Source: an uncultured Clostridium sp.
Lineage (GTDB): Bacteria > Bacillota > Clostridia > Clostridiales > Clostridiaceae
Assembly: GCF_937920395.1 (NCBI RefSeq)
Contig: NZ_CALEVF010000065.1
Span: 1-56,064, forward strand
Reading direction: 5' to 3'
Length of the DNA stretch: 56,064 bases
The position numbers were made by a program, and so were the translations under genes. The notes under the pieces were generated by a model, which ran no database searches, was not told where the DNA came from, and saw only the letters and a list, made by a program, of their open reading frames with translations. Positions 26,227 through 33,006 of this stretch are shown piece after piece (within the stretch, counting starts at the first letter, position 1; the number at the start of each line of letters is the position of its first letter).

Positions 26227-26577
26227 ATGGAAAAATTAGAGATAAGAAGATTTGATAATAATGACGCAACTATTGTATCAAAAATGATTTGTAGAAATTT
26301 TTTGGAAGTTAACATAATGGATTATTCCAAAGAAGAGATGAAACGGTTATCTGAAGTTTATAATGCTGATAAAGTAATAATGGTAGCGGGTTACTCACAC
26401 ATGTATGTTTTTTGTTTAGATAAGAAAATTATTGGTTGTGGAGCAATCTCAAGTTTTTGGGGAAAAGAAGATGAAAGTATACTTTTAACAATATTCGTTT
26501 TACCTGAATTGCATGGCAAGGGAGTAGGAAGAACAATAATTGTAAACAGATTAGTTGTTAGGGGTAAGTACTTTTAG
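26227..26577 (+). pseudogene. GNAT acetyltransferase, 3' truncated
   Basis: A normal GNAT start (LEIRRFDNNDATIVSKMICR) behind GGGAGGAG leads to the central strand and the acetyl-CoA loop in LPELHGKGVGRTII near residue 100. The sequence then ends after an unrelated VNRLVVRGKYF tail at residue 116, so the last 40-50 residues with motif B and the C-terminal strand are missing. The break is close to the start of the next GNAT gene at 26597, which suggests deletion during its acquisition. Confidence 0.65.
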
Positions 26578-26596
26578 GGAAAGGCGATGAATTAAT

Positions 26597-27136
26597 ATGG
26601 AAACATTAGTAACTAATAGATTGATACTAAGACAATGGAAAGATAATGATAGTGCTGATTTATATGAGTATGCTAAAAGTGAATTAGTAGGTCCAAGTGC
26701 TGGGTGGCCACCGCATAAGAATGAGGAAGATAGTAAAGGGATAATAAGAATGTTTATTGAAAATAATGAAACATATGCTGTAGTTTTAAAATCAGAAAAC
26801 AAAGTTATTGGGGGAATTGGACTTCATAACAGAAAACCTGATGATAGTCTTTCTGACTTGTTGCAAAAGGAAATAGGATATGTTCTTAGTCCTAAATACT
26901 GGGGAAATGGTTTTATCCCAGAGGCTGTAAATTTTTTAATAAAATACGGATTTAATGAATTAAATTTAGATTTAATTTGGTGCGGACATTTTGATTTTAA
27001 TTCTAAGTCTAAAAGAGTAATTGAAAAATGCAGATTTAAATATAGATTTCAAAAAAATGAGAGGTTAAAACTATTAGATAATAAAGAAGTTACAACACTA
27101 TACTATAATATTTCTAAATCCGATTATATTGATTAA
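26597..27136 (+). CDS. GNAT acetyltransferase, RimJ/RimL-like
   Basis: The 179-residue protein begins METLVTNRLILRQWKDNDSA and carries the central EIGYVLSPKYWGNGFIPEAV segment, which supplies the acetyl-CoA loop near residue 95. IWCGHFDFNSKSKRVIEKCR near 132 provides motif B. A GAAAGG site lies twelve bases before the ATG. It is complete, unlike the truncated GNAT gene just upstream. The acceptor is unknown. Confidence 0.85.
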   Translation: METLVTNRLILRQWKDNDSADLYEYAKSELVGPSAGWPPHKNEEDSKGIIRMFIENNETYAVVLKSENKVIGGIGLHNRKPDDSLSDLLQKEIGYVLSPKYWGNGFIPEAVNFLIKYGFNELNLDLIWCGHFDFNSKSKRVIEKCRFKYRFQKNERLKLLDNKEVTTLYYNISKSDYID

Positions 27137-27167
27137 TATAATTAATAATATATAGGGGTGAGGTATA

Positions 27168-27623
27168 ATGTCAGAGAATAAAGTAAAATTAACAAATTTA
27201 TGCCCAGTTTTTATATCTGAAGACGTCAGAAAAGCTGTAAACTTTTATGTTGAAAAACTTGGGTTTAAGTATGCAGAGCATTATGATAAAATTGAAAATT
27301 TTGCAGCAATATATAGAGATTCAATTGAATTTATAATTATACAATCAAAATTTGGAAAAGTTCAATCAAATCAAAAAACATATGGTGTGGGTTACGATGC
27401 ATATATTGACCCAGATACAGTTGGTGGGGTAGATATACTTTATAAAGAATTTAAATCAAAAGGTGTTAAAGTAGTCTCAAAACCAAGTAGAACGGATTAT
27501 GGCAGTTATGAATTTGTTATAGAAGATATTGATGGAAGACTTATTGGAATAGGACTTATATATCATAAGGAAACTTTTTTTGAAAATTCAGATGTAGTGT
27601 CATTTGAACAATCAAAACAATAG
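27168..27623 (+). CDS. VOC family protein (bleomycin-resistance-like)
   Basis: This 151-residue protein shows a VOC fold: PVFISEDVRKAVNFYVEKLG at the start, YIDPDTVGGVDILYKEF in the middle with an aspartate-rich turn, and FVIEDIDGRLIGIGLIY near the end in place of the usual final metal ligand strand. A GGGGTGAGG site precedes the ATG. The lack of an obvious EY glutamate at the end suggests ligand binding instead of catalysis. The ligand is unknown. Confidence 0.78.
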   Translation: MSENKVKLTNLCPVFISEDVRKAVNFYVEKLGFKYAEHYDKIENFAAIYRDSIEFIIIQSKFGKVQSNQKTYGVGYDAYIDPDTVGGVDILYKEFKSKGVKVVSKPSRTDYGSYEFVIEDIDGRLIGIGLIYHKETFFENSDVVSFEQSKQ

Positions 27624-27705
27624 TTTATGAAAGCGCGTAAGCAATAGGAATGATTCTAAATTTCAAATTTGTTCCAAAAGCTTAGTGTAAAATTATTAAT
27701 ATAGA

Positions 27706-27740
27706 TAAAAAAGAGGAGAAATCTTCTTTTTTATTTTTTT
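27706..27740 (+). terminator. rho-independent terminator
   Basis: AAAAAAGAGGA pairs with TCTTCTTTTTT with one G-T pair around a GAAA loop. It is followed by further T-rich sequence. Confidence 0.75.
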
Positions 27741-27834
27741 GTAGCTATAGTTTTGTAGATATGAAAATATAATTCTATAAAAAAGAAATAGTGTGGACAT
27801 TTAAAGAAAAAAGGAATAAAATACAATTAGAAGA

Positions 27835-27850
27835 TTAGATAGTTATCTAA
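27835..27850 (+). promoter_or_regulatory. candidate SdpR-type operator (palindrome)
   Basis: TTAGATA and TATCTAA are perfect inverted halves around GT, 45 bases before the ArsR-type regulator gene. A second half-site (TCTAAT) follows at 27854. Autoregulation by the gene product is inferred from the SdpR family. Confidence 0.5.
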
Positions 27851-27894
27851 ATGTCTAATTATATGAAATTAGAAAATTATAAGGAGAAATTAAT

Positions 27895-28194
27895 ATGTCA
27901 ATTCTCAATTTACCATTTAAAGCACTTGCGGATCCAACCAGGAGAAAAATTATTTTATTATTAAAAGAGAAAGATTTGACTGCTGGGGAAATAGCAGAAC
28001 ATTTTAATATGACAAAACCTAGTATTTCTCACCATCTTAATGCTTTAAAACAATCGCTTTTGGTAACAGATGAGCGAAAAGGTCAATACATTTATTATTC
28101 TCTTGATACCACAGTGTTCCAAGAAGTAACTAATTGGTTTTTTAATACAACACATCTTAATGAGGGGGAAAGTGAAAATGAAAAAGATAAGTAA
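27895..28194 (+). CDS. sdpR: ArsR-family autorepressor, SdpR-like
   Basis: The 99-residue winged-helix protein has FKALADPTRRKIILLLKEKD at the start and the recognition helix region NMTKPSISHHLNALKQSLLV at about residues 42-61, followed by the wing DERKGQYIYYSL. This matches SdpR, which represses its own operon and is relieved when SdpI senses a toxin at the membrane. Its end overlaps the sdpI-like gene by 17 bases, so the two are translationally coupled. A palindrome upstream is a likely operator. Confidence 0.87.
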   Translation: MSILNLPFKALADPTRRKIILLLKEKDLTAGEIAEHFNMTKPSISHHLNALKQSLLVTDERKGQYIYYSLDTTVFQEVTNWFFNTTHLNEGESENEKDK

Positions 28195-28843
28195 TGTTTT
28201 AAAAAAAGATTGGGGAATTTTGTTTCTTATATTTGTAGGGTTTGCAATTGGAGTTCATTTTTATCCATTACTTCCAAGCAGAATACCTATGCATTGGAAT
28301 TCAAATGGACAAATAAATGGTTATGGGAGTAAATTCTTTGGAGCATTTGGTTTAGCATTTATAAATTTAGGAATGTATTTATTATTTATTATATTACCTT
28401 ATATAGATCCCAAAAGAAAAAATTATGAAGCATTTCAGGCAACTTACCAATATTTAAAGTATCTATTAATAATGTTTTTTCTTGCAATGGAAGTATATGC
28501 GCTTTTAATAGCCACAGGAACTATCATTAATAAACCAGATTTCACGCAAATAATGGTCTCATTGTTATTCATTTTATTAGGAAATGTAATGGGTAGATTT
28601 AAGTTTAACTATTTTGTGGGAATAAAAACTCCTTGGACTTTAGCAAATGAAGAAGTATGGAAGAAAACTCATAGAATGGCTGGACCAATATGGGTTATAG
28701 GAGGAATATTAAATATCCTATTAACTGTTATAGGTGTAACTTTTAATGGAATAGTTTTCATAATCATTTTGGCAGTAATGGTAGTTGTGCCTACTGTATA
28801 TTCATATATTATTTATCATAAAATTGTTAACGAAGATAAATAA
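28178..28843 (+). CDS. sdpI: SdpI family integral membrane immunity/signalling protein
   Basis: The protein has 221 residues from the ATG at 28178, which has GAGGGGG upstream. It shows about six membrane segments and the SdpI hallmark LLPSRIPMHWNSNGQINGYG at about residues 33-52. The later NYFVGIKTPWTLANEEVWKK (seen as GIKTPWTLANEEVW) is also diagnostic. In Bacillus, SdpI protects against the SdpC toxin and sequesters SdpR at the membrane. No sdpABC toxin genes are present here, so the pair may guard against foreign toxins. Confidence 0.88.
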   Translation: MKKISNVLKKDWGILFLIFVGFAIGVHFYPLLPSRIPMHWNSNGQINGYGSKFFGAFGLAFINLGMYLLFIILPYIDPKRKNYEAFQATYQYLKYLLIMFFLAMEVYALLIATGTIINKPDFTQIMVSLLFILLGNVMGRFKFNYFVGIKTPWTLANEEVWKKTHRMAGPIWVIGGILNILLTVIGVTFNGIVFIIILAVMVVVPTVYSYIIYHKIVNEDK

Positions 28844-28903
28844 AAATATAAAAGTTAAATGACCCTTATCTTATGGGGCTGATTATTTATAAAGGAGGAG
28901 ACA

Positions 28904-29716
28904 ATGGAAAAAACAGATTTACAAGAAGTTGCGGATAATCTAAATATACTTGGTGATTTTCTTTCAAAAAGAGATATTGAGGATTTGTCAAAAGCTGCCT
29001 TAATAAAAAAGTATGGAATAAAGCAAGTGGATTTGTTGATTCTTCTTGGGGGTAGTATTGTATATGGTTGTGAAATTGCTGGCAAAACTTTTAGTAATGG
29101 TATTGCAAAACAATTAATGATTGTAGGAGGGGAAGGGCATACCACATCTCTTTTAAGAACAGCAATTTCAGAGAGGTATCCGAGTATTATTACTCAAAAT
29201 CGTATGGAAGCAGATATGATTTCAGATTTATTATATGAAAAATATTCGATATCTAAAAATGATATTTTTATGGAAAAACAATCTACAAATTGTGGAGAAA
29301 ATGCATTGTTTTCTTTAAGACTAGCAAAGGATAAAGGAATTAAACCTAAGAATGTAATAATTATGCAGGATTCATCTATGCAATTAAGAATGGATGCCAC
29401 ATACAAAAGAGAGTGGAGAGAATGTAATACAACATTTATAGGGTATGCTTCATATAGAGCTCATGTAATTATAAAGGAAGGTAAATTAGTTTTTGAGGAT
29501 AATAATATTTGTGGAATGTGGAGTATGGAGCATTATATAACTTTACTACTTGGTGAAATTCCAAGGTTGCATGATACATCTAAGGGGTATGGACCAAAGG
29601 GTAAAAACTATATTGTACATGTTGATATACCAAGTGGAGTACTAGAAGCATTTGAAAATCTAAAAATGCATTATGGCAAATATGTTAGAAAAGCGTGGCA
29701 AAAAAGTAATAAATAG
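28904..29716 (+). CDS. YdcF family (DUF218) protein
   Basis: This 270-residue protein has the DUF218 core: VDLLILLGGSIVYGCEIAGK near residue 42, the second strand LMIVGGEGHTTSLL near 73, and CGENALFSLRLAKDKGI near 129 with the conserved N and acidic residues. Cytosolic YdcF proteins of this size are thought to bind SAM or nucleotides; ElyC/SanA relatives act in the envelope, but no membrane segment is present here. AAAGGAGGAG precedes the ATG. The function is unresolved. Confidence 0.82.
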   Translation: MEKTDLQEVADNLNILGDFLSKRDIEDLSKAALIKKYGIKQVDLLILLGGSIVYGCEIAGKTFSNGIAKQLMIVGGEGHTTSLLRTAISERYPSIITQNRMEADMISDLLYEKYSISKNDIFMEKQSTNCGENALFSLRLAKDKGIKPKNVIIMQDSSMQLRMDATYKREWRECNTTFIGYASYRAHVIIKEGKLVFEDNNICGMWSMEHYITLLLGEIPRLHDTSKGYGPKGKNYIVHVDIPSGVLEAFENLKMHYGKYVRKAWQKSNK

Positions 29717-29727
29717 GTGATAGATTT

Positions 29728-29799
29728 ATGAACGTAATGGGTGTTATATCAGTAAATACATTTAAAAAAGAAAATAATATTTACAAAATGAGTATATAG
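29728..29799 (+). CDS. 23-codon open frame with a ribosome binding site
   Basis: MNVMGVISVNTFKKENNIYK and three more residues are encoded behind AGGTGA. The peptide resembles nothing I know. It may be the start of a deleted gene or chance. Confidence 0.25.
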   Translation: MNVMGVISVNTFKKENNIYKMSI

Positions 29800-29861
29800 A
29801 TGTATAATTTAACAAAATAATTTTTATATAATAAAGTGATATTAAGAAGAGCAAACAAGTA

Positions 29862-29908
29862 ACTCTCGTCTCTAAGATATACAAATCTTTGAGGTGAGAG
29901 TATTTTTA
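29862..29908 (+). terminator. rho-independent terminator
   Basis: ACTCTCGTCTCTAAGAT and ATCTTTGAGGTGAGAGT form an extended, partly mismatched stem (outer pairs ACTCTC with GAGAGT at 29896-29901), followed by ATTTTT. Confidence 0.75.
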
Positions 29909-29954
29909 TAATATTTGCTAAGTAACTAGTTAGATTCATTAGAAATAAAACATA

Positions 29955-29972
29955 GATAGTGTTAACACTATC
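29955..29972 (+). promoter_or_regulatory. perfect 18-bp palindrome, candidate operator
   Basis: GATAGTGTTAACACTATC is an exact palindrome 24 bases before the methyltransferase start and just upstream of its GAGGGGG site. Its position suggests repressor binding close to the transcription or translation start. No cognate regulator is adjacent. Confidence 0.55.
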
Positions 29973-29995
29973 CAGTAATATGAGGGGGAATATCT

Positions 29996-30793
29996 ATGAA
30001 TAATATTGTCAACTTTTATAATACATATGACGAAGAAAGTAGGGTTTCAACTAACAAAGCAAGAAAGGTAGAGTTTAATGTAACAACAAGTATTCTAAAT
30101 GAATACATAAAATGTCAAGATAATATTATAGAATTAGGCGCGGGTACAGGAGTATATTCTTTCTATTATGCAAAGAGGGGGAATGAGGTTGTAGCTACTG
30201 ATATAACTCCGAGAAATGTAGAAGTTATTAAAGAAAAGCTCAATAAAGTTAGTGAACCTATTAAACTACATGCAGAAGTTGCTAATGCTATAGATTTAAA
30301 GCAATATGATTCTGAAAGTTTTGACGTAGTATTATGTCTAGGACCAATGTACCATCTTGTAAATGAAAAGGATAGAAAAGCGTGTATTAGTGAAAATTTG
30401 AGAATATTAAAAAAAGGAGGAATACTTGCAGTTGCATATATAAATAAGCACTATGTACTTAATTCTATTATGACGCAAGATAAAAAATTTTTAAATCATG
30501 CTTTTGTTGATAAGATTTTAAGTGGCGGGACTATAGAAGAAGGTGAAAAAGAATGTTTTTGGACAGATGCATTTTTTACCACGCCTTCAGACATGGAATC
30601 ACTAGTTTCAAAATTTAACACTAAAATTATTGACCATGTAGCAACTGATGGGATAAGCCCATTGCTAGGAAAGCTTGTAGATGAAATGAATGAGAAAGAA
30701 TATGATGCATGGAATTATTATAATCTGTGCAGTTGTAGAGAGAAGAGCATTTTAGGAATTAGCAATCATGCACTACTAATATGTAGAAAATAG
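29996..30793 (+). CDS. class I SAM-dependent methyltransferase
   Basis: The 265-residue protein has a SAM-binding IIELGAGTGVYSFYYAKRG at about residues 42-60, acidic ATDITPRNVEVI after strand 2, and FDVVLCLGPMYHLVNEKDR near residue 105, which is motif post-II of UbiE/Methyltransf_11-type enzymes. The C-terminal part with NHALLICRK ends the last strand. It is preceded by a perfect palindrome and followed 28 bases later by a HAD phosphatase gene. Small-molecule methylation is likely; the substrate is unknown. Confidence 0.85.
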   Translation: MNNIVNFYNTYDEESRVSTNKARKVEFNVTTSILNEYIKCQDNIIELGAGTGVYSFYYAKRGNEVVATDITPRNVEVIKEKLNKVSEPIKLHAEVANAIDLKQYDSESFDVVLCLGPMYHLVNEKDRKACISENLRILKKGGILAVAYINKHYVLNSIMTQDKKFLNHAFVDKILSGGTIEEGEKECFWTDAFFTTPSDMESLVSKFNTKIIDHVATDGISPLLGKLVDEMNEKEYDAWNYYNLCSCREKSILGISNHALLICRK

Positions 30794-30821
30794 AAAGTAA
30801 AAAAAATAAGGAGTAATTAAT

Positions 30822-31367
30822 ATGGTTGACTTAAAAAAGGTCCAAGCAGTATTTATTGATAGAGATGGAACAATGGGTGGGGATACTGATATAACATATC
30901 CTGATAAATTTGTTTTATATCCATTTACGCAAAAGGCTATAAAAATCCTAAAGAAAAATGGAATCAGAGTATTTGCATTTACAAATCAACCGGGTATTTC
31001 AGTTGGAGAAGCTACAGAAGAAGATTTTATTAATGAGTTAACAGGTTTTGGAATTGAGAAAGCATATATATGTCCACATTTACCAGAACAAAATTGTAAA
31101 TGTAGGAAACCTGAAGTTGGAATGTTATTAAAAGCAAAGGTCGAATATGGACTTGATCTATCAAAGTGTTTTGTAATTGGGGATAGGTGGAGCGACATGA
31201 TGGCCGCAGAAAAAGTTAATATGGAAAAAATTCTTGTATTAACTGGAGCTGGTAATGAGACATTAGAGAAAGATAGAGATAAGTGGTCTCAAATAGATCC
31301 AGACTATGTAGCAAATAATTTATTAGAAGGTGTCGAATGGATTGTAGAGAAGGCATTTCAGATATGA
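30822..31367 (+). CDS. HAD-IIIA hydrolase, heptose bisphosphate phosphatase-like
   Basis: This 181-residue protein has HAD motif I FIDRDGTMGGD near residue 11, motif II FAFTNQPGIS near 50, a CPHLPEQNCKCRKP zinc-loop near 81-94 with the C-x-H and CxC ligands, and motif IV FVIGDRWSDMMAA near 115. The zinc loop places it with GmhB-type D,D-heptose 1,7-bisphosphate phosphatases and histidinol phosphatases. Gram-positive bacteria use such enzymes in sugar metabolism. AAGGAG precedes the ATG. The exact substrate is inferred only at family level. Confidence 0.87.
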   Translation: MVDLKKVQAVFIDRDGTMGGDTDITYPDKFVLYPFTQKAIKILKKNGIRVFAFTNQPGISVGEATEEDFINELTGFGIEKAYICPHLPEQNCKCRKPEVGMLLKAKVEYGLDLSKCFVIGDRWSDMMAAEKVNMEKILVLTGAGNETLEKDRDKWSQIDPDYVANNLLEGVEWIVEKAFQI

Positions 31368-31396
31368 GTATATGAAAATTAAGGGGGTATTATTTT

Positions 31397-31828
31397 ATGG
31401 ATAAACTTAATGCACTAATACCGGAGATATCTGTTTCAAATATAAATATTAGTTTGAATTTTTACTTGAATATTCTTTCATTTAGGTTAGTATACCAAAG
31501 AAAAGATGATAAATTTGCTTTAATAGCACTAAATGGTTCGCAAATTATGATCGAAGAAATAAATGGAAATTGGGAGACTGGAATTTTAGCATACCCTTTT
31601 GGTAGAGGAGTTAATTTTGAAATAGGAGTAGATGATGCTGATAAATTATACGAAAACATAAAAAAACATGACTATAAAATAAAAATAGAGATGCAAGAGA
31701 ATTGGTATAAAGCAAATAATATATTACTAGGGCAGAAAGAGTTTTTAATTATGGACCCAGATGGTTATTTATTAAGATTTGCTGAAAGTTTAGGAGAAAG
31801 AGAATGTGAGATAGATATATCAAGGTAA
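31397..31828 (+). CDS. VOC family protein, bleomycin-binding-like
   Basis: The 143-residue protein shows the VOC layout: ALIPEISVSNINISLNFYLN at the start, FALIALNGSQIMIEE, then GVNFEIGVDDADKLYENI near residue 74 and FLIMDPDGYLLRFAESLG at the end. The ending with PDGYLLRF is typical of bleomycin-resistance-like and glyoxalase-like dimers that bind hydrophobic drugs. AAGGGGG precedes the ATG. Drug binding is inferred. Confidence 0.82.
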   Translation: MDKLNALIPEISVSNINISLNFYLNILSFRLVYQRKDDKFALIALNGSQIMIEEINGNWETGILAYPFGRGVNFEIGVDDADKLYENIKKHDYKIKIEMQENWYKANNILLGQKEFLIMDPDGYLLRFAESLGERECEIDISR

Positions 31829-31900
31829 TTAGTAAAATGACATTAGTATTCTACGAAGAGTATATTCAAAGCTAATTTAGTATTTAAAGTGGGTGAAATA

Positions 31901-31990
31901 ATGAAGAAAAAGAGTATGATAATAATTAGTATTGTAGTAATAGCAGTTGTTTTATTTGGTTTAAGTATGGGTATTGCTACTATTAAATGA
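31901..31990 (+). CDS. 29-residue membrane peptide (possible gene remnant)
   Basis: The peptide begins MKKKSM, continues with a hydrophobic IIISIVVIAVVLFGLSMG stretch and ends at a stop. GTGGGTGA lies upstream. It looks like the signal/anchor segment of a truncated membrane or lipoprotein gene. It may still be made as a single-span peptide. Confidence 0.4.
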   Translation: MKKKSMIIISIVVIAVVLFGLSMGIATIK

Positions 31991-32120
31991 ATAAAACTTT
32001 AGTTTCTAAAAAAGAGCCTCAAAGTAGATGGCGTAAAACAAATAACCATAGAATAAAAAAGCTATGTTATAATTTAGCTAAGTTGAACTTTTGATAATAG
32101 TAAACTAACTTTAAGTATAA

Positions 32121-32231
32121 GGGGTTACAAGAATAGTTACAGACCTTTTTGATATATCAGAACTTGCACATGATGAACTTATTGGTAATGGAGGAGTGTA
32201 TTCTTATCTTTACAATATGCAGTTTAAGTAA
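32121..32231 (+). other. coding remnant in the gap between 31991 and 32385
   Basis: One frame reads RIVTDLFDISELAHDELIG and then NGGVYSYLYNMQFK before a stop. It is protein-like but has no start codon. The rest of this 395-bp gap contains only AT-rich sequence and a weak AAAGC/GGCTTT hairpin with a T run near 32282-32305. Confidence 0.3.
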
Positions 32232-32385
32232 TATAGTTATAGGAAGTTAATTAAGTAAAAAAATAGAACAATTTACATAAAATAAAGCTGAAAGGCTTTT
32301 TTTTATTACAATTCACTTAAAAACGTATCACTTCTTATTTGAGCGGCATATAAGTAATATAAAAACAAATAAGGAGGGGTATGTG

Positions 32386-32772
32386 ATGGCGACAATAATT
32401 ATACAATATGTATTAATAGTGCTTTTGGTAATGGGACTTGGGTATTTAGCTTATTTATTAAAGGATAAGGATAACAATCTAAAAGATGATTATTTTGGGT
32501 TTGCTTCTGTAATACTTGGATCGTTAGTTTCTAGCGACTCTACACCAGAAAATGCAAAGATAATTCTTAGAATTATTTCACGAGTTGTACAATATGTAGA
32601 AATTAACTACAGAAATAGCGATAATGCCCTTAAAGAAGAAAAAGCCATTGAATTAGCAAAAGATTCCACTGATTTATTAGGGTTTAAAAAGAAGATAGAT
32701 GATGAAAGTTTAAAATGTTTAATAAGAGTAGCTGCAGCGTTATTGCCGGCAACTAATAAAACAATCAAATAA
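32386..32772 (+). CDS. holin-like protein (LLH type)
   Basis: The protein has 128 residues from the ATG at 32386; AGGAGGGG is seven bases upstream, and a GTG at 32383 is three bases closer. One N-terminal membrane segment (IIQYVLIVLLVMGLGYLAYL) is followed by a charged helical domain with RIISRVVQYVEINYRNSDNA and IRVAAALLPATNKT. This matches the pattern of LLH-type phage holins and their chromosomal relatives. No phage genes surround it. Its role is uncertain: a stand-alone holin-like membrane protein is the best guess. Confidence 0.5.
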   Translation: MATIIIQYVLIVLLVMGLGYLAYLLKDKDNNLKDDYFGFASVILGSLVSSDSTPENAKIILRIISRVVQYVEINYRNSDNALKEEKAIELAKDSTDLLGFKKKIDDESLKCLIRVAAALLPATNKTIK

Positions 32773-32802
32773 AATGGATACAAAAATCAAAGTAAACTGT
32801 GG

Positions 32803-32846
32803 TATTGTCCGGCAGAAAAGTTTAACTTTGCCGGTCAATATTTTTA
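32803..32846 (+). terminator. strong rho-independent terminator
   Basis: TATTGTCCGGCA (32803-32814) pairs with TGCCGGTCAATA (32829-32840) with one internal T-T mismatch, and TTTTTAT follows. It marks the end of the accessory array. Confidence 0.88.
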
Positions 32847-33006
32847 TAGAAAGCAGGGCTAAAGTTGGTTGAAAACAATATAAAATTACAAAGTTATTAT
32901 TAAAAATAGAAACTAACGTTCTATTTTTTTATTAAAATCTCTTTACCTTTTGTGAATAAACATATAAAATAGCAAATGTGTGATAAAATTTTACTGGAGG
33001 ATTTTT

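Noticed and set aside
2000..32400. Integron-type gene cassette array
   Set aside because: The single-gene layout is suggestive, but I see no attC-like imperfect palindromes at regular gene ends and no integron integrase. The repeats found are promoters and terminators.
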